A stretch of 64,000 bases of DNA from the NCBI RefSeq assembly GCF_013409595.1, contig NZ_JACCBD010000001.1:62001-126000 (forward strand), written 5' to 3'. The position numbers and the translations under genes are program-made. This DNA is from Leucobacter aridicollis (lineage in GTDB: Bacteria; Actinomycetota; Actinomycetes; Actinomycetales; Microbacteriaceae). Below the pieces are notes generated by a model. The model had not been told where the DNA came from. It did no database searches and saw only the letters and a program-made list of their open reading frames with translations. This document shows, piece by piece, positions 43,150 through 50,871 of the stretch; position 1 is the first letter of the stretch, and each line of letters starts with the position of its first letter.

Positions 43150-43569
43150 GTGTTTGAGGACTCAAGGCCGATCTTCCAGCAGCTGGCCGAGCGGATTGTC
43201 GACGACATTCTGCGCGGCCGCTACGAGGAGGGCGGGCAGGTGCCCTCGACCAACGAACTCGCGAGCTACCTCCGCATCAACCCCGCGACGGCAGGCAAGG
43301 GCCTCGGCCTGCTTGTCGACCGGGGCATCCTCGTGAAGCGCCGCGGCATCGGCATGTTTGTTGCCGAGGGCACGACCGAGCGGATCGCCGCCGAGCGGCG
43401 CGACCGCTTTGTTCAGGACTTCATCCAGCCGATGCTCGCCGAGGCGAGCACCATCGGGCTCGACAGGGCAGCGCTTCGCCGCCTCATCGACGAGTCCCAT
43501 ACCCCCGATGAGCCCGCCCCGGGCGCGGAGCCGGGCGAACCGCCCGCCCCCGCCGCCGAAACAGAATGA
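43150..43569 (+). CDS. GntR-family regulator, YtrA subfamily
   Basis: 139-residue repressor. Winged helix at residues about 5-75: SRPIFQQLAERIVDDILRGRY, PSTNELASYLRINPATAGKGLGLLVDRGILVKRRGIGMFV. Only a short effector tail follows, as in YtrA regulators that sit at the head of ABC transporter operons. GTG start set by the family start pattern (FEDSRPIF) and SD GAGGTGA. It overlaps the next gene by 4 bp. Confidence 0.93.
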   Translation: MFEDSRPIFQQLAERIVDDILRGRYEEGGQVPSTNELASYLRINPATAGKGLGLLVDRGILVKRRGIGMFVAEGTTERIAAERRDRFVQDFIQPMLAEASTIGLDRAALRRLIDESHTPDEPAPGAEPGEPPAPAAETE

Positions 43570-44471
43570 GAACGGATATGACCTACGCGATACAGGCCCG
43601 CGGCCTCACACGCGTCCACGGTGCAACCCGCGCCCTCGACGACGTCACCCTGAACGTGCACGAGCACACGATCACCGGCCTGCTCGGCCGTAACGGCGCC
43701 GGCAAGACGACGTTCATGTCGCTCGCCACGGCGCAGGATCGCCCAACCTCCGGCACGGTCAGCGTGCTCGGCGCGGAGCCCTTCGAGCACGCCAAGGTGC
43801 TCGAGCAGCTCTGCTTCATCCGCGACAACCAGCGCTACCCCGACGACTACAAGCTCGTCCACGCGCTCCGCGCGGCGCGGATCTTCTACCCGAACTGGGA
43901 TCAGGGGCTCGCCGACGAACTCGTCGAACTCTTCCGCATCCCCGCGAAAACCATCGTGAAGAAATTCTCGCGCGGCCAGACGTCGGCGCTCGGGATCGTG
44001 CTCGGCCTCGCCTCGCGTGCTCCCGTCACGTTCTTCGACGAGCCCTACCTCGGGCTCGACGCGACCGCGCGCAGCTACTTCTACGACGTACTGCTGCGGG
44101 ACTATCAGGAGCACCCCCGCACGATCCTGCTCTCGACGCATCTCATCGACGAGATGGACAGGCTGCTGGAGCGCGTCGTGATCCTCGACCGCGGCCGCGT
44201 GGTGCAGGACGCCGACGTCGACGAGCTGCGCGGCGCGGCGCACCAGGCGGCCGGATCGGCCGACGCAGTCGCCGCGTACGCGGAGGGTCGGCGGGTGCTC
44301 AGCCGGCACCGGCTGGGCGGTCTCGCCACGGTCGTCGTCGAGGGGCAGCCCGACCGGGCCGCGGCCGCCGGCAACGTTGAGCTGAGCTCGGTCTCACTGC
44401 AGGAACTCGTCGCCGCCTACGGCTTTGACGGCGGGGACAGCCCCGCGAGTGAAAAGGAGGTGCGCTCATGA
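43566..44471 (+). CDS. ABC transporter ATP-binding protein (YtrB-like)
   Basis: 301-residue ATPase. Walker A GRNGAGKTT (41-49), signature FSRGQTSALG and Walker B TFFDEPYLGLD are intact, followed by a C-terminal extension after about residue 215. It pairs with the membrane protein encoded next to form a small exporter, with substrate unknown; YtrA-type operons often respond to wall-active agents. ATG at 43566 overlaps gntR by 4 bp; ATG 43578 is an alternative. Confidence 0.93.
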   Translation: MRTDMTYAIQARGLTRVHGATRALDDVTLNVHEHTITGLLGRNGAGKTTFMSLATAQDRPTSGTVSVLGAEPFEHAKVLEQLCFIRDNQRYPDDYKLVHALRAARIFYPNWDQGLADELVELFRIPAKTIVKKFSRGQTSALGIVLGLASRAPVTFFDEPYLGLDATARSYFYDVLLRDYQEHPRTILLSTHLIDEMDRLLERVVILDRGRVVQDADVDELRGAAHQAAGSADAVAAYAEGRRVLSRHRLGGLATVVVEGQPDRAAAAGNVELSSVSLQELVAAYGFDGGDSPASEKEVRS

Positions 44472-45178
44472 ACCGCGTGCTGAAGGTGACACGGTTGCAC
44501 ATGAACAAGCCGGGCGCGATGTTCAGCGTTCCCCTGCAGATCGTGCTCGTGGTGCTCGTCGTGTCGGCGCTGATCTCGCTCATGCTGCAGCGCGGCGGCC
44601 TCGATCCGGCCTCGGCCGAGTACGTTGAGGGCGCCCGCTGGAACCAGGGCATGATCTGGTCGCTCCCTGGCTTCCTCATCTACTACGGGGTCCAGGCGAT
44701 CGCGACGACGTACCCGTTCGCGCTCGCGCTCGGCGCGACCCGGCGCGCGCACGTCCTCGGGACCGCGCTCGCGAACGTCCTGCTGTCGCTCTTCATCGCC
44801 GCGGTCATGGTCGCCCTGCTCGGGCTCGAGCTCGCCACCGGCCACTGGTTCATCCACTTGTACGCGCTCGACGTGTATCTGCTTGGATCGGGAAATCCCC
44901 TCGCGCTATTCATCACGATGTTCCTCATCACGTTCGTGGCGACGAGCATCGGCGGGTTCTTCGGGGCAGTCTGGGTGCGCTTTGGGTCGAAGGGGCCAAC
45001 GGTCGCGGCCCTCGGCCTCGCGCTCGTGCTCGTCGTGCTGCTGCTCATCTTCGTGCCACAGCTCGGGGAGATCATCGCGGCCATTACCCGCCCGCTGCTC
45101 GCCGGCGTCGGGGTCGGGATCGCCGCGCTCGCGATCTTCGGCACCTGGCTGTCGATGCGCCGCGCCTCGGTCAGGTAA
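44468..45178 (+). CDS. ABC transporter membrane subunit
   Basis: 236-residue membrane protein with six predicted helices, including IVLVVLVVSALISLML near residue 20 and AALGLALVLVVLLLIFVP near residue 178. It lacks a classic permease motif, as usual for YtrC/ABC-2-like subunits. Overlaps the ATPase by 4 bp. Last gene of the gntR operon; a terminator follows. Confidence 0.85.
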   Translation: MNRVLKVTRLHMNKPGAMFSVPLQIVLVVLVVSALISLMLQRGGLDPASAEYVEGARWNQGMIWSLPGFLIYYGVQAIATTYPFALALGATRRAHVLGTALANVLLSLFIAAVMVALLGLELATGHWFIHLYALDVYLLGSGNPLALFITMFLITFVATSIGGFFGAVWVRFGSKGPTVAALGLALVLVVLLLIFVPQLGEIIAAITRPLLAGVGVGIAALAIFGTWLSMRRASVR

Positions 45179-45184
45179 CCGAAC

Positions 45185-45217
45185 GCACGGGGTCGGGCGA
45201 CACGCCCGGCCCCGTGC
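45185..45217 (+). terminator. Terminator between the ABC operon and hen1
   Basis: 14-bp stem GCACGGGGTCGGGC with complement (one G-U) around GACAC, 6 bp after the membrane-subunit stop and 12 bp before the hen1 GTG. It separates the two transcription units. Confidence 0.8.
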
Positions 45218-45229
45218 AACAATGGGCCA

Positions 45230-46687
45230 GTGTACGTTTCGCTGACCACCACAACGGCCCCTGTCGAGGATCTGACGTTCCTGCTGCACAAGCATCCGGC
45301 GCGGGCGCACACGCGCAAGCTGTCGGTCGGCGCAGTCAGTGTCGTGTGCACGGAGCTCACCGACGAGCGCTGCACCGTCGCGCTCGCGCTCGAGGTCGAC
45401 CCGATCGGGTTGCTGCGCGGCCAGGGCGCGGCGATGGAGAGCTTCACGCTCGGCCAGTACGTGAACGACAGGCCGTACGTGGCCTCCTCATTGCTCACGG
45501 GGGCGATACGCGGGGTGTACGGCACCGCGCTCGCGGGCACCTGCGAGGCGCGGCCCGAGCGGGTCTCGGCGCCCCTCGACCTTGAGATCCACCTCCCCAC
45601 GGTGGCGTGCGCTGGTGGCGCGCAGCTCATTCAGCGGCTGTTCGAACCGCTCGGGTGGGCGGTCTCGGCACGCGCGCTGCCGCTCGACCCCGAGGTGCCC
45701 GAGTGGGGCGACTCCGAGATCTTCGACGTCAGACTCTCGGGTACCGCGGTGTTGCAGCAGGCGCTGCAGCAGCTCACGATCCTGCTCCCCGTGCTCGACG
45801 ATGCGAAGCACTACTGGGTCGACCACACGGAGAACGACAAACTGCTCAGGCACGGCGGCGACTGGCTTGCTGCGCACCCGGAGCGTGAGCTGATCCTGCG
45901 GCGTTTCCTCAGGCACCAACGCGACCTCATCGACGCGGCAGACACTGCGGCCGCGGTAGCCACTACGACCGCGGCAGCCGCCGTCGAAGGCGGGGGCGCG
46001 CAGAACGTCGGCGATCCTGATCGAGGATCTGTGACGACAGGCACCCGCCAGCCGTCGCTCGCCCGCGAGCGCCGCGACGCCGTGCACGCCGAGCTCACGC
46101 GCCTCGGCGCCGCGAGCGTGCTCGACATGGGCTGCGGGCAGGGGGCGCTGCTCGCGCCGCTCGCCCGTGATCCGCGCATCACCCGCCTGGTGGGGGCCGA
46201 CGTGTCCGCGCGCGCCCTCGCGCAGGCCGCCCGCCGGCTCGGGCTCGACGGGGCGAGAGACGGTGCCTCCGACGGCGCCCCAGAGGCGATTCGCAAGAAG
46301 GTCGGGCTCATCCAGTCTTCACTCACGTACCGCGACGACAGGCTCCGAGGATTCGACGCGATGGTGCTTATGGAGGTCATCGAGCACCTCGATCCCGAAC
46401 GCCTGCCCGTGCTTGAGCAGACGGTGTTCGCCGACGCGCGGCCCGGCCACGTGATCGTCACGACCCCGAACGTCGAATACAACGCCGCCTATCCCGGCCT
46501 CGCGCCCGGCGAGCTGCGTAATCACGACCACCGCTTCGAGTGGACCCGCGCCGAGTTCGCGGCCTGGGCCGACAGGGTCGCGCTCGCGCACGGTTACACG
46601 GTGGCGCTGGCTGGCATCGGGCCGGAGGCCGACGGGCTTGGCCAGTCGACGCAGATGGCGACGTTCGCGCGGGGAGGAACCACATGA
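45230..46687 (+). CDS. hen1: 3'-terminal RNA ribose 2'-O-methyltransferase Hen1
   Basis: 485-residue RNA repair enzyme that methylates the 2'-OH at the 3' end of a cut RNA before ligation, so the repaired RNA cannot be cut again. The N-terminal Pnkp-activating domain fills about 1-240 (LLHKHPARAHT, LGQYVNDRPYVASSLL). The methyltransferase is at about 275-485, with SAM motif VLDMGCGQG (297-305) and metal-ligand set Glu382, Glu385, His386 (MEVIEHLD) and His434 (NHDHRFEW). A GTG start shortly after a terminator. Overlaps pnkp by 4 bp. Confidence 0.96.
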   Translation: MYVSLTTTTAPVEDLTFLLHKHPARAHTRKLSVGAVSVVCTELTDERCTVALALEVDPIGLLRGQGAAMESFTLGQYVNDRPYVASSLLTGAIRGVYGTALAGTCEARPERVSAPLDLEIHLPTVACAGGAQLIQRLFEPLGWAVSARALPLDPEVPEWGDSEIFDVRLSGTAVLQQALQQLTILLPVLDDAKHYWVDHTENDKLLRHGGDWLAAHPERELILRRFLRHQRDLIDAADTAAAVATTTAAAAVEGGGAQNVGDPDRGSVTTGTRQPSLARERRDAVHAELTRLGAASVLDMGCGQGALLAPLARDPRITRLVGADVSARALAQAARRLGLDGARDGASDGAPEAIRKKVGLIQSSLTYRDDRLRGFDAMVLMEVIEHLDPERLPVLEQTVFADARPGHVIVTTPNVEYNAAYPGLAPGELRNHDHRFEWTRAEFAAWADRVALAHGYTVALAGIGPEADGLGQSTQMATFARGGTT

Positions 46688-49350
46688 CCGAGATTTCGAT
46701 CCCAGAGGTCGCGCTCGTGCTGCTCGTCGGCGCATCAGGATCGGGCAAGAGCCGCTTCGCCCGCGAGCACTTTGGGCCGTACGAGACCGTGTCGAGCGAC
46801 GAGTGCCGCGGCATCGTCTCGAACGATCCGAACAACCAGGCGGCGACGAAGCCTGCGTTCGAGCTGCTCCACACGATCGCCGCGGCGCGGCTCAGGGCCG
46901 GGCTGCTGACGGTGATCGACGCGACGAACGTGCAGCCCGAGTCGCGCGCCTCGCTCATCAAGCTCGCGCGCGATCACGACGTGCTGCCAGTCGCGATCGT
47001 GTTCGACCTCGCCGACTCCGTGCTGTTCGAGCACGACCGCGGCCGCGACGATACCCCGCGCGGCGAGAAGGTGATTCGCCGCCAGCAGGGCCAGCTGCGC
47101 CGCTCGATGCGCGGCCTCAGGCGCGAGGGCCTGCGCGGCGTGCACGTGCTGAACACGACCGAGGAGGTCGCGGCCGCGACGATCGTGCGCCGGAAGCTCC
47201 TCACCGACTTCCGCGACGATCACGGCCCGTTCGACGTGATCGGTGACGTGCACGGCTGCCTGCCCGAGCTCGAGGAGCTGCTCGGCGCGCTCGGCTACGT
47301 CATCGTGCGTGACGACGCGGGGCGGGCGATCGACGCGAGCCATCCCGATGGCCGCCGCGCACTGTTCCTCGGCGATCTCGTCGACCGCGGTCCCGACTCG
47401 GTTGGCGTGCTGCGCCTCGCGATGGGCATGCACACGGCCGGCCACGCGCTCGCGGTGCCGGGCAACCACGAGGAGAAGCTCGTGGCCGCGCTCGACGGAA
47501 AACGGAAGTCGCTGACGCACGGCCTCGCCGAGACGATGCTCGAGCTCGCGGGCGAGACTGACGAGTTCAGGCGCGAGGTGCGCGACTGGGCGCACGGTCT
47601 CGTGTCGCACCTCGTGCTCGACGACGGCAACCTCGTCGTCGCCCACGCGGGGCTGAAGGAGTCGTACCAGGGCCGCAGCTCTGGCAGGGTGCGCGCCTTC
47701 GCGCTGTACGGCGACACGACGGGCGAGGTCGACGAGTTCGGTCTGCCGGTGCGGCTCGACTGGGCCGCCGACTACCGCGGGACGGCCGCCGTGCTGCACG
47801 GCCACACCCCGGTCGAGCAGGCCGAGTGGTTCAACAACGTGATGTGCCTCGATACCGGGTGCGTGTTCGGCGGGAAGCTGTCGGCGCTGCGCTACCCCGA
47901 ACGCGAGCTCGTCGAGGTGCCCGCCCGCGAGCGGTACGCCGATCCGATCAGGCCGCTCGCTCGGCCGCGGGGGAGCGCCGCACGGGCGGCGGACGATCAG
48001 GATCGCCAGCCGTTTGCGACGACCACCGCCGGGCAGCCGGGTGCGGCGGGGCAGGGTGAGGCCGGGCCGGGTGCCGCTGCTGCGCAGAGCGCCGCGGGAC
48101 CCCGTACCGCGGGGGAGCTCCGCGCCGCCGACGTGCTCGGTAAGCGCGTCATCGACACGAAGCTGCACGGCCGCGTCGGCATCCGGGCCGAGCACGCGGC
48201 CGGCGGCTTCGAGACGCTGAGCAGGTTCGCGGTCGCCCCCGCGTGGCTGCCGTACCTGCCCCCGACGATGGCGCCGTCGCCGACGAGCTCCGAGCCCGGG
48301 TACCTCGAGCACCCGCGTGAGGCCTTCAAGGTGTTCGCCGCCGCGGGCGTCGAGCGCGTCGTGTGCGAGGAGAAGCACATGGGCTCGCGCGCCGTCGTGC
48401 TGCTGTGCCGCGACGCGGAGACCGCCGCGACGCGCTTCGGGGGTCAGGCAGGCGAGACCGGCATGGTCACCACCCGCACCGGGCGGGCGCTCTTCGAACG
48501 TGAGCTGATGGAGGAGTTCCTCGCTGGGCTCCGCGGGGCGGTTGACGCCACGGGGCTCTGGGACGAGCTCGAGACGGACTGGATCCTGTTCGACGGCGAG
48601 ATGCTGCCGTGGTCGCTGAAAGCGGGCGATCTGCTCACTGGCGTGTACGCCCCGGCAGGCGCCGCCGCGCGTGCCGGGCTTGGGGCCGCAGCCGAGGCCT
48701 TCGCAGCGGCTTCGGCGCGCGGCGTTGACGCGGCGAAGCTCGAGGCTCGCGCGGGTGAACGCCTCGCCGATGCCGAGGCGTTCACCCGCGCGTACCGGCG
48801 CTACGTGTGGCCGACCTCGGGCCTCTCGGGCGTGAGCTTCGCGCCGTTCCAGGTACTCGCGACCGCGGGGCGGGCTCGCTACGGCGACCCGCACCCGTGG
48901 CACCTCGACGTCGCCGGCCGACTCGCCGACGCGGCGCCCGAGCTCGTCCGGCGCACCCGCTCGCTCACGGTGGAGACCGCGAACGCCGAGAGCGTCGAGG
49001 CGGGCATTCAGTGGTGGGAGGAACTCACGGACGCGGGCGGCGAGGGCATGGTCGTGAAGCCTGAGCAGTCGGTCGTGCTCAGTAAGAAGGGGCTCGTGCC
49101 CCCGGGGCTCAAGGTGCGTGGCCGGGAGTACCTCCGGATCATCTACGGCCCCGAATACCTGGAGCCGGCGAACCTCACCCGACTGCGTGACCGAGACCTC
49201 GGGCGCAAGCGCTCCCTTGCTGGGCGCGAGTTCGCGCTGGGAGCCGAGGCCCTCGACAGGTTTGTCGCCGGTGAGCCGCTCTGGCGGGTGCATGAGGCCG
49301 TGGCCGCGGTGCTCGCGCTCGAGTCCGACCCGGTCGATCCGCGGCTGTAG
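46684..49350 (+). CDS. pnkp: Polynucleotide kinase-phosphatase-ligase Pnkp
   Basis: 888-residue RNA end-healing and sealing enzyme. Kinase domain: P-loop GASGSGKS at 16-23. Phosphatase domain: GDVHGC (187-192), GDLVDRGPD (230-238) and GNHEEK (260-265). Ligase domain: adenylated Lys564 in EEKHMGSR, then later nucleotidyltransferase motifs such as EGMVVKPEQ. An Ala/Gly-rich linker (about 430-480) precedes the ligase half. Needs Hen1 for sealing in characterised homologues. ATG overlaps hen1 stop by 4 bp; the longer frame from 46540 is rejected. Confidence 0.97.
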   Translation: MTEISIPEVALVLLVGASGSGKSRFAREHFGPYETVSSDECRGIVSNDPNNQAATKPAFELLHTIAAARLRAGLLTVIDATNVQPESRASLIKLARDHDVLPVAIVFDLADSVLFEHDRGRDDTPRGEKVIRRQQGQLRRSMRGLRREGLRGVHVLNTTEEVAAATIVRRKLLTDFRDDHGPFDVIGDVHGCLPELEELLGALGYVIVRDDAGRAIDASHPDGRRALFLGDLVDRGPDSVGVLRLAMGMHTAGHALAVPGNHEEKLVAALDGKRKSLTHGLAETMLELAGETDEFRREVRDWAHGLVSHLVLDDGNLVVAHAGLKESYQGRSSGRVRAFALYGDTTGEVDEFGLPVRLDWAADYRGTAAVLHGHTPVEQAEWFNNVMCLDTGCVFGGKLSALRYPERELVEVPARERYADPIRPLARPRGSAARAADDQDRQPFATTTAGQPGAAGQGEAGPGAAAAQSAAGPRTAGELRAADVLGKRVIDTKLHGRVGIRAEHAAGGFETLSRFAVAPAWLPYLPPTMAPSPTSSEPGYLEHPREAFKVFAAAGVERVVCEEKHMGSRAVVLLCRDAETAATRFGGQAGETGMVTTRTGRALFERELMEEFLAGLRGAVDATGLWDELETDWILFDGEMLPWSLKAGDLLTGVYAPAGAAARAGLGAAAEAFAAASARGVDAAKLEARAGERLADAEAFTRAYRRYVWPTSGLSGVSFAPFQVLATAGRARYGDPHPWHLDVAGRLADAAPELVRRTRSLTVETANAESVEAGIQWWEELTDAGGEGMVVKPEQSVVLSKKGLVPPGLKVRGREYLRIIYGPEYLEPANLTRLRDRDLGRKRSLAGREFALGAEALDRFVAGEPLWRVHEAVAAVLALESDPVDPRL

Positions 49351-49427
49351 GGCTGGGCCTCTGGCCCCGGGCCCCGGGTTTGGGTGTGAGCGCCGGGTTT
49401 GGGCGCCGCCAGCAGCGTGTGAGCTTG

Positions 49428-49483
49428 AGATCTGCGATGCGAATGCCTGATTTGGCCAGATTCGGCATTTCTATCGCGGATCT
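49428..49483. repeat. Imperfect palindromic repeat, copy 2
   Basis: 56-bp palindrome with 28-nt arms (left starts AGATCTGCGATGCG). 21 of 28 positions pair by Watson-Crick rules and five more by G-U on the plus-strand RNA, so 26 of 28 could pair. Related to copy 1 at 42893-42948. It lies in the 285-bp gap after pnkp, 78 bp beyond its stop; no T-run follows. The gap otherwise holds only a GC-rich stretch and the SD of the peroxidase gene. Confidence 0.6.
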
Positions 49484-49635
49484 TAGGGAGAACTGCTGCC
49501 GCGTGGCGGCGTGTGGCACCATTGACGCGTGTGGCGCCGCCACGACGGCCAGCCCCGCCCCCCGCGCTCACGATTCGGGGCAATCTCCCGGCAAGCCGCT
49601 GCCCCGAGGGGAGTACCGTGGGGGCAGGAGGCATC

Positions 49636-50133
49636 ATGCGGGATATCGAAGTGACACTTGCAAGCGGCGAGGTGCGGAAGTTTGGTGAGCTCGCACCGGG
49701 TGCGGCGCTCATCGTGAACGTGGCCTCGAAATGCGGGTTCACGCCGCAGTACGCTGGCCTCGAGGAGCTCTACCAAGAGTTCAGCGACAAGGGGCTCGCT
49801 GTGATCGGCATGCCCTGTAACCAGTTCCTCATGCAGGAGCCCGGATCTGACCAGGAGATCGCCGAGTTCTGCACCCTGAACTACGGCGTCACGTTCCCAC
49901 TGCTCACCAAGGGCAAGGTCAATGGGCGCGGCACCGAGCCACTGTTCAAGGAGCTCCGCAAGGGGAAGGACGCCACGGGCACCGGCGGCCTCGTGCGCTG
50001 GAACTTCGAAAAGTTCGTGGTGAGTCGCGACCCCGCGGGCGGTGGCGCTCCGACGGTGACTCGGTTCCGCTCGGCGGTCGAGCCAAATGACCCCGCGATC
50101 CGCGCCGCAATCGAGGCTGCGCTCGCCGCCTAG
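49636..50133 (+). CDS. Glutathione peroxidase-family thiol peroxidase
   Basis: 165-residue peroxidase that reduces hydroperoxides, probably with thioredoxin or mycothiol systems rather than glutathione in this phylum. Peroxidatic Cys33 (NVASKCGFTPQY), Gln/Asn tetrad in GMPCNQF (58-64), resolving-type Cys79 (FCTLNYGVTFP) and the WNFEKF motif are present. Strong SD AGGAGG before the ATG; a longer frame from 49513 lacks similarity. Confidence 0.94.
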   Translation: MRDIEVTLASGEVRKFGELAPGAALIVNVASKCGFTPQYAGLEELYQEFSDKGLAVIGMPCNQFLMQEPGSDQEIAEFCTLNYGVTFPLLTKGKVNGRGTEPLFKELRKGKDATGTGGLVRWNFEKFVVSRDPAGGGAPTVTRFRSAVEPNDPAIRAAIEAALAA

Positions 50134-50142
50134 CGGAACCGC

Positions 50143-50871
50143 CTAGATCCGCGCGATCTCCTGGCGGGGCCTGACCGCGAGGTCGGTGAGTTGCACGTCC
50201 GCCGGAGCGTCGACCACGAAGCGCACCGCGTCAGCGATCGACTGCGGCCGGATATACCGGTCGGCCCGATAGCGGTCGGCCGGGATGCTGGCGCGGAGCA
50301 TCTCGGTGTCTGTCTGACCCGGGGCAAGGGTCACGACGCGCACGCGGTGCGGCTCCTCGTCGATGCGGAGCACGTCGGCGAGGCCGCGGAGCGCGTGCTT
50401 CGTTGCCGTGTAGATCGCGCTCCCGGGAACCGGCCGCGTGCTCGCGCCCGAGCCGATGAAGATCACGGTGCCCTCGGACGCTCGCAGCAGCGGCAGCGCG
50501 AGCCGGGTGAGCTCGGCGGGCGCCGTGACGTTGAGCGCGAAGCTCTCGCCCCAGTCGCCGACCCTCGCGTCCTCGACGGACACGGCGCCGCCGCGCGCCG
50601 CCGCGTGGATGAGCACGTCGAGCCTGTCGAGTTCTGCCACCCGCCCGGCGAGCGACGCGCTGTCGGTGAGGTCGAGCGCCCACGTTTCGGCTGCGGCGTC
50701 GGTCGCGAGCTCCGCGAGGCGGGCGGAGTTTCGGCCGAGCGCGATCACGCGATGCGTTGCCGCGAGCTCGCGCACGACCGCCGTGCCCATGCCGCCTGTC
50801 GCGCCGGTGACAAGTGCGACGGGGCGAGGCGACTGGGCTGCGGGTGCAGACTCCGAGAGGGGGTTAGGCAC
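50143..50871 (-). CDS. Short-chain dehydrogenase/reductase
   Basis: 242-residue classical SDR. NAD(P) motif TGATGGMG (22-29), NAAG-equivalent HAAARGG near 89, catalytic Ser141, Tyr154 and Lys158 (YTATK). Substrate unknown. The GTG at 50871 has GAAGGAG 7 bp upstream and overlaps the end of the FAD-protein gene by 8 bp. So it is co-transcribed with that gene. A longer frame to 51450 is rejected. Confidence 0.9.
   Translation of the reverse strand: MPNPLSESAPAAQSPRPVALVTGATGGMGTAVVRELAATHRVIALGRNSARLAELATDAAAETWALDLTDSASLAGRVAELDRLDVLIHAAARGGAVSVEDARVGDWGESFALNVTAPAELTRLALPLLRASEGTVIFIGSGASTRPVPGSAIYTATKHALRGLADVLRIDEEPHRVRVVTLAPGQTDTEMLRASIPADRYRADRYIRPQSIADAVRFVVDAPADVQLTDLAVRPRQEIARI

Noticed and set aside
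46735..49293. Long minus-strand reading frame opposite pnkp (852 codons)
   Set aside because: It is the antisense of a clear Pnkp with all motifs; its Arg/Gly/Ala-rich composition is typical of GC-rich shadow frames.
43150..49350. Prophage or genomic island with integrase around hen1-pnkp
   Set aside because: No integrase, tRNA junction or att repeat is visible; GC content and codon use look like the rest of the window. Only the two palindromes mark the edges.
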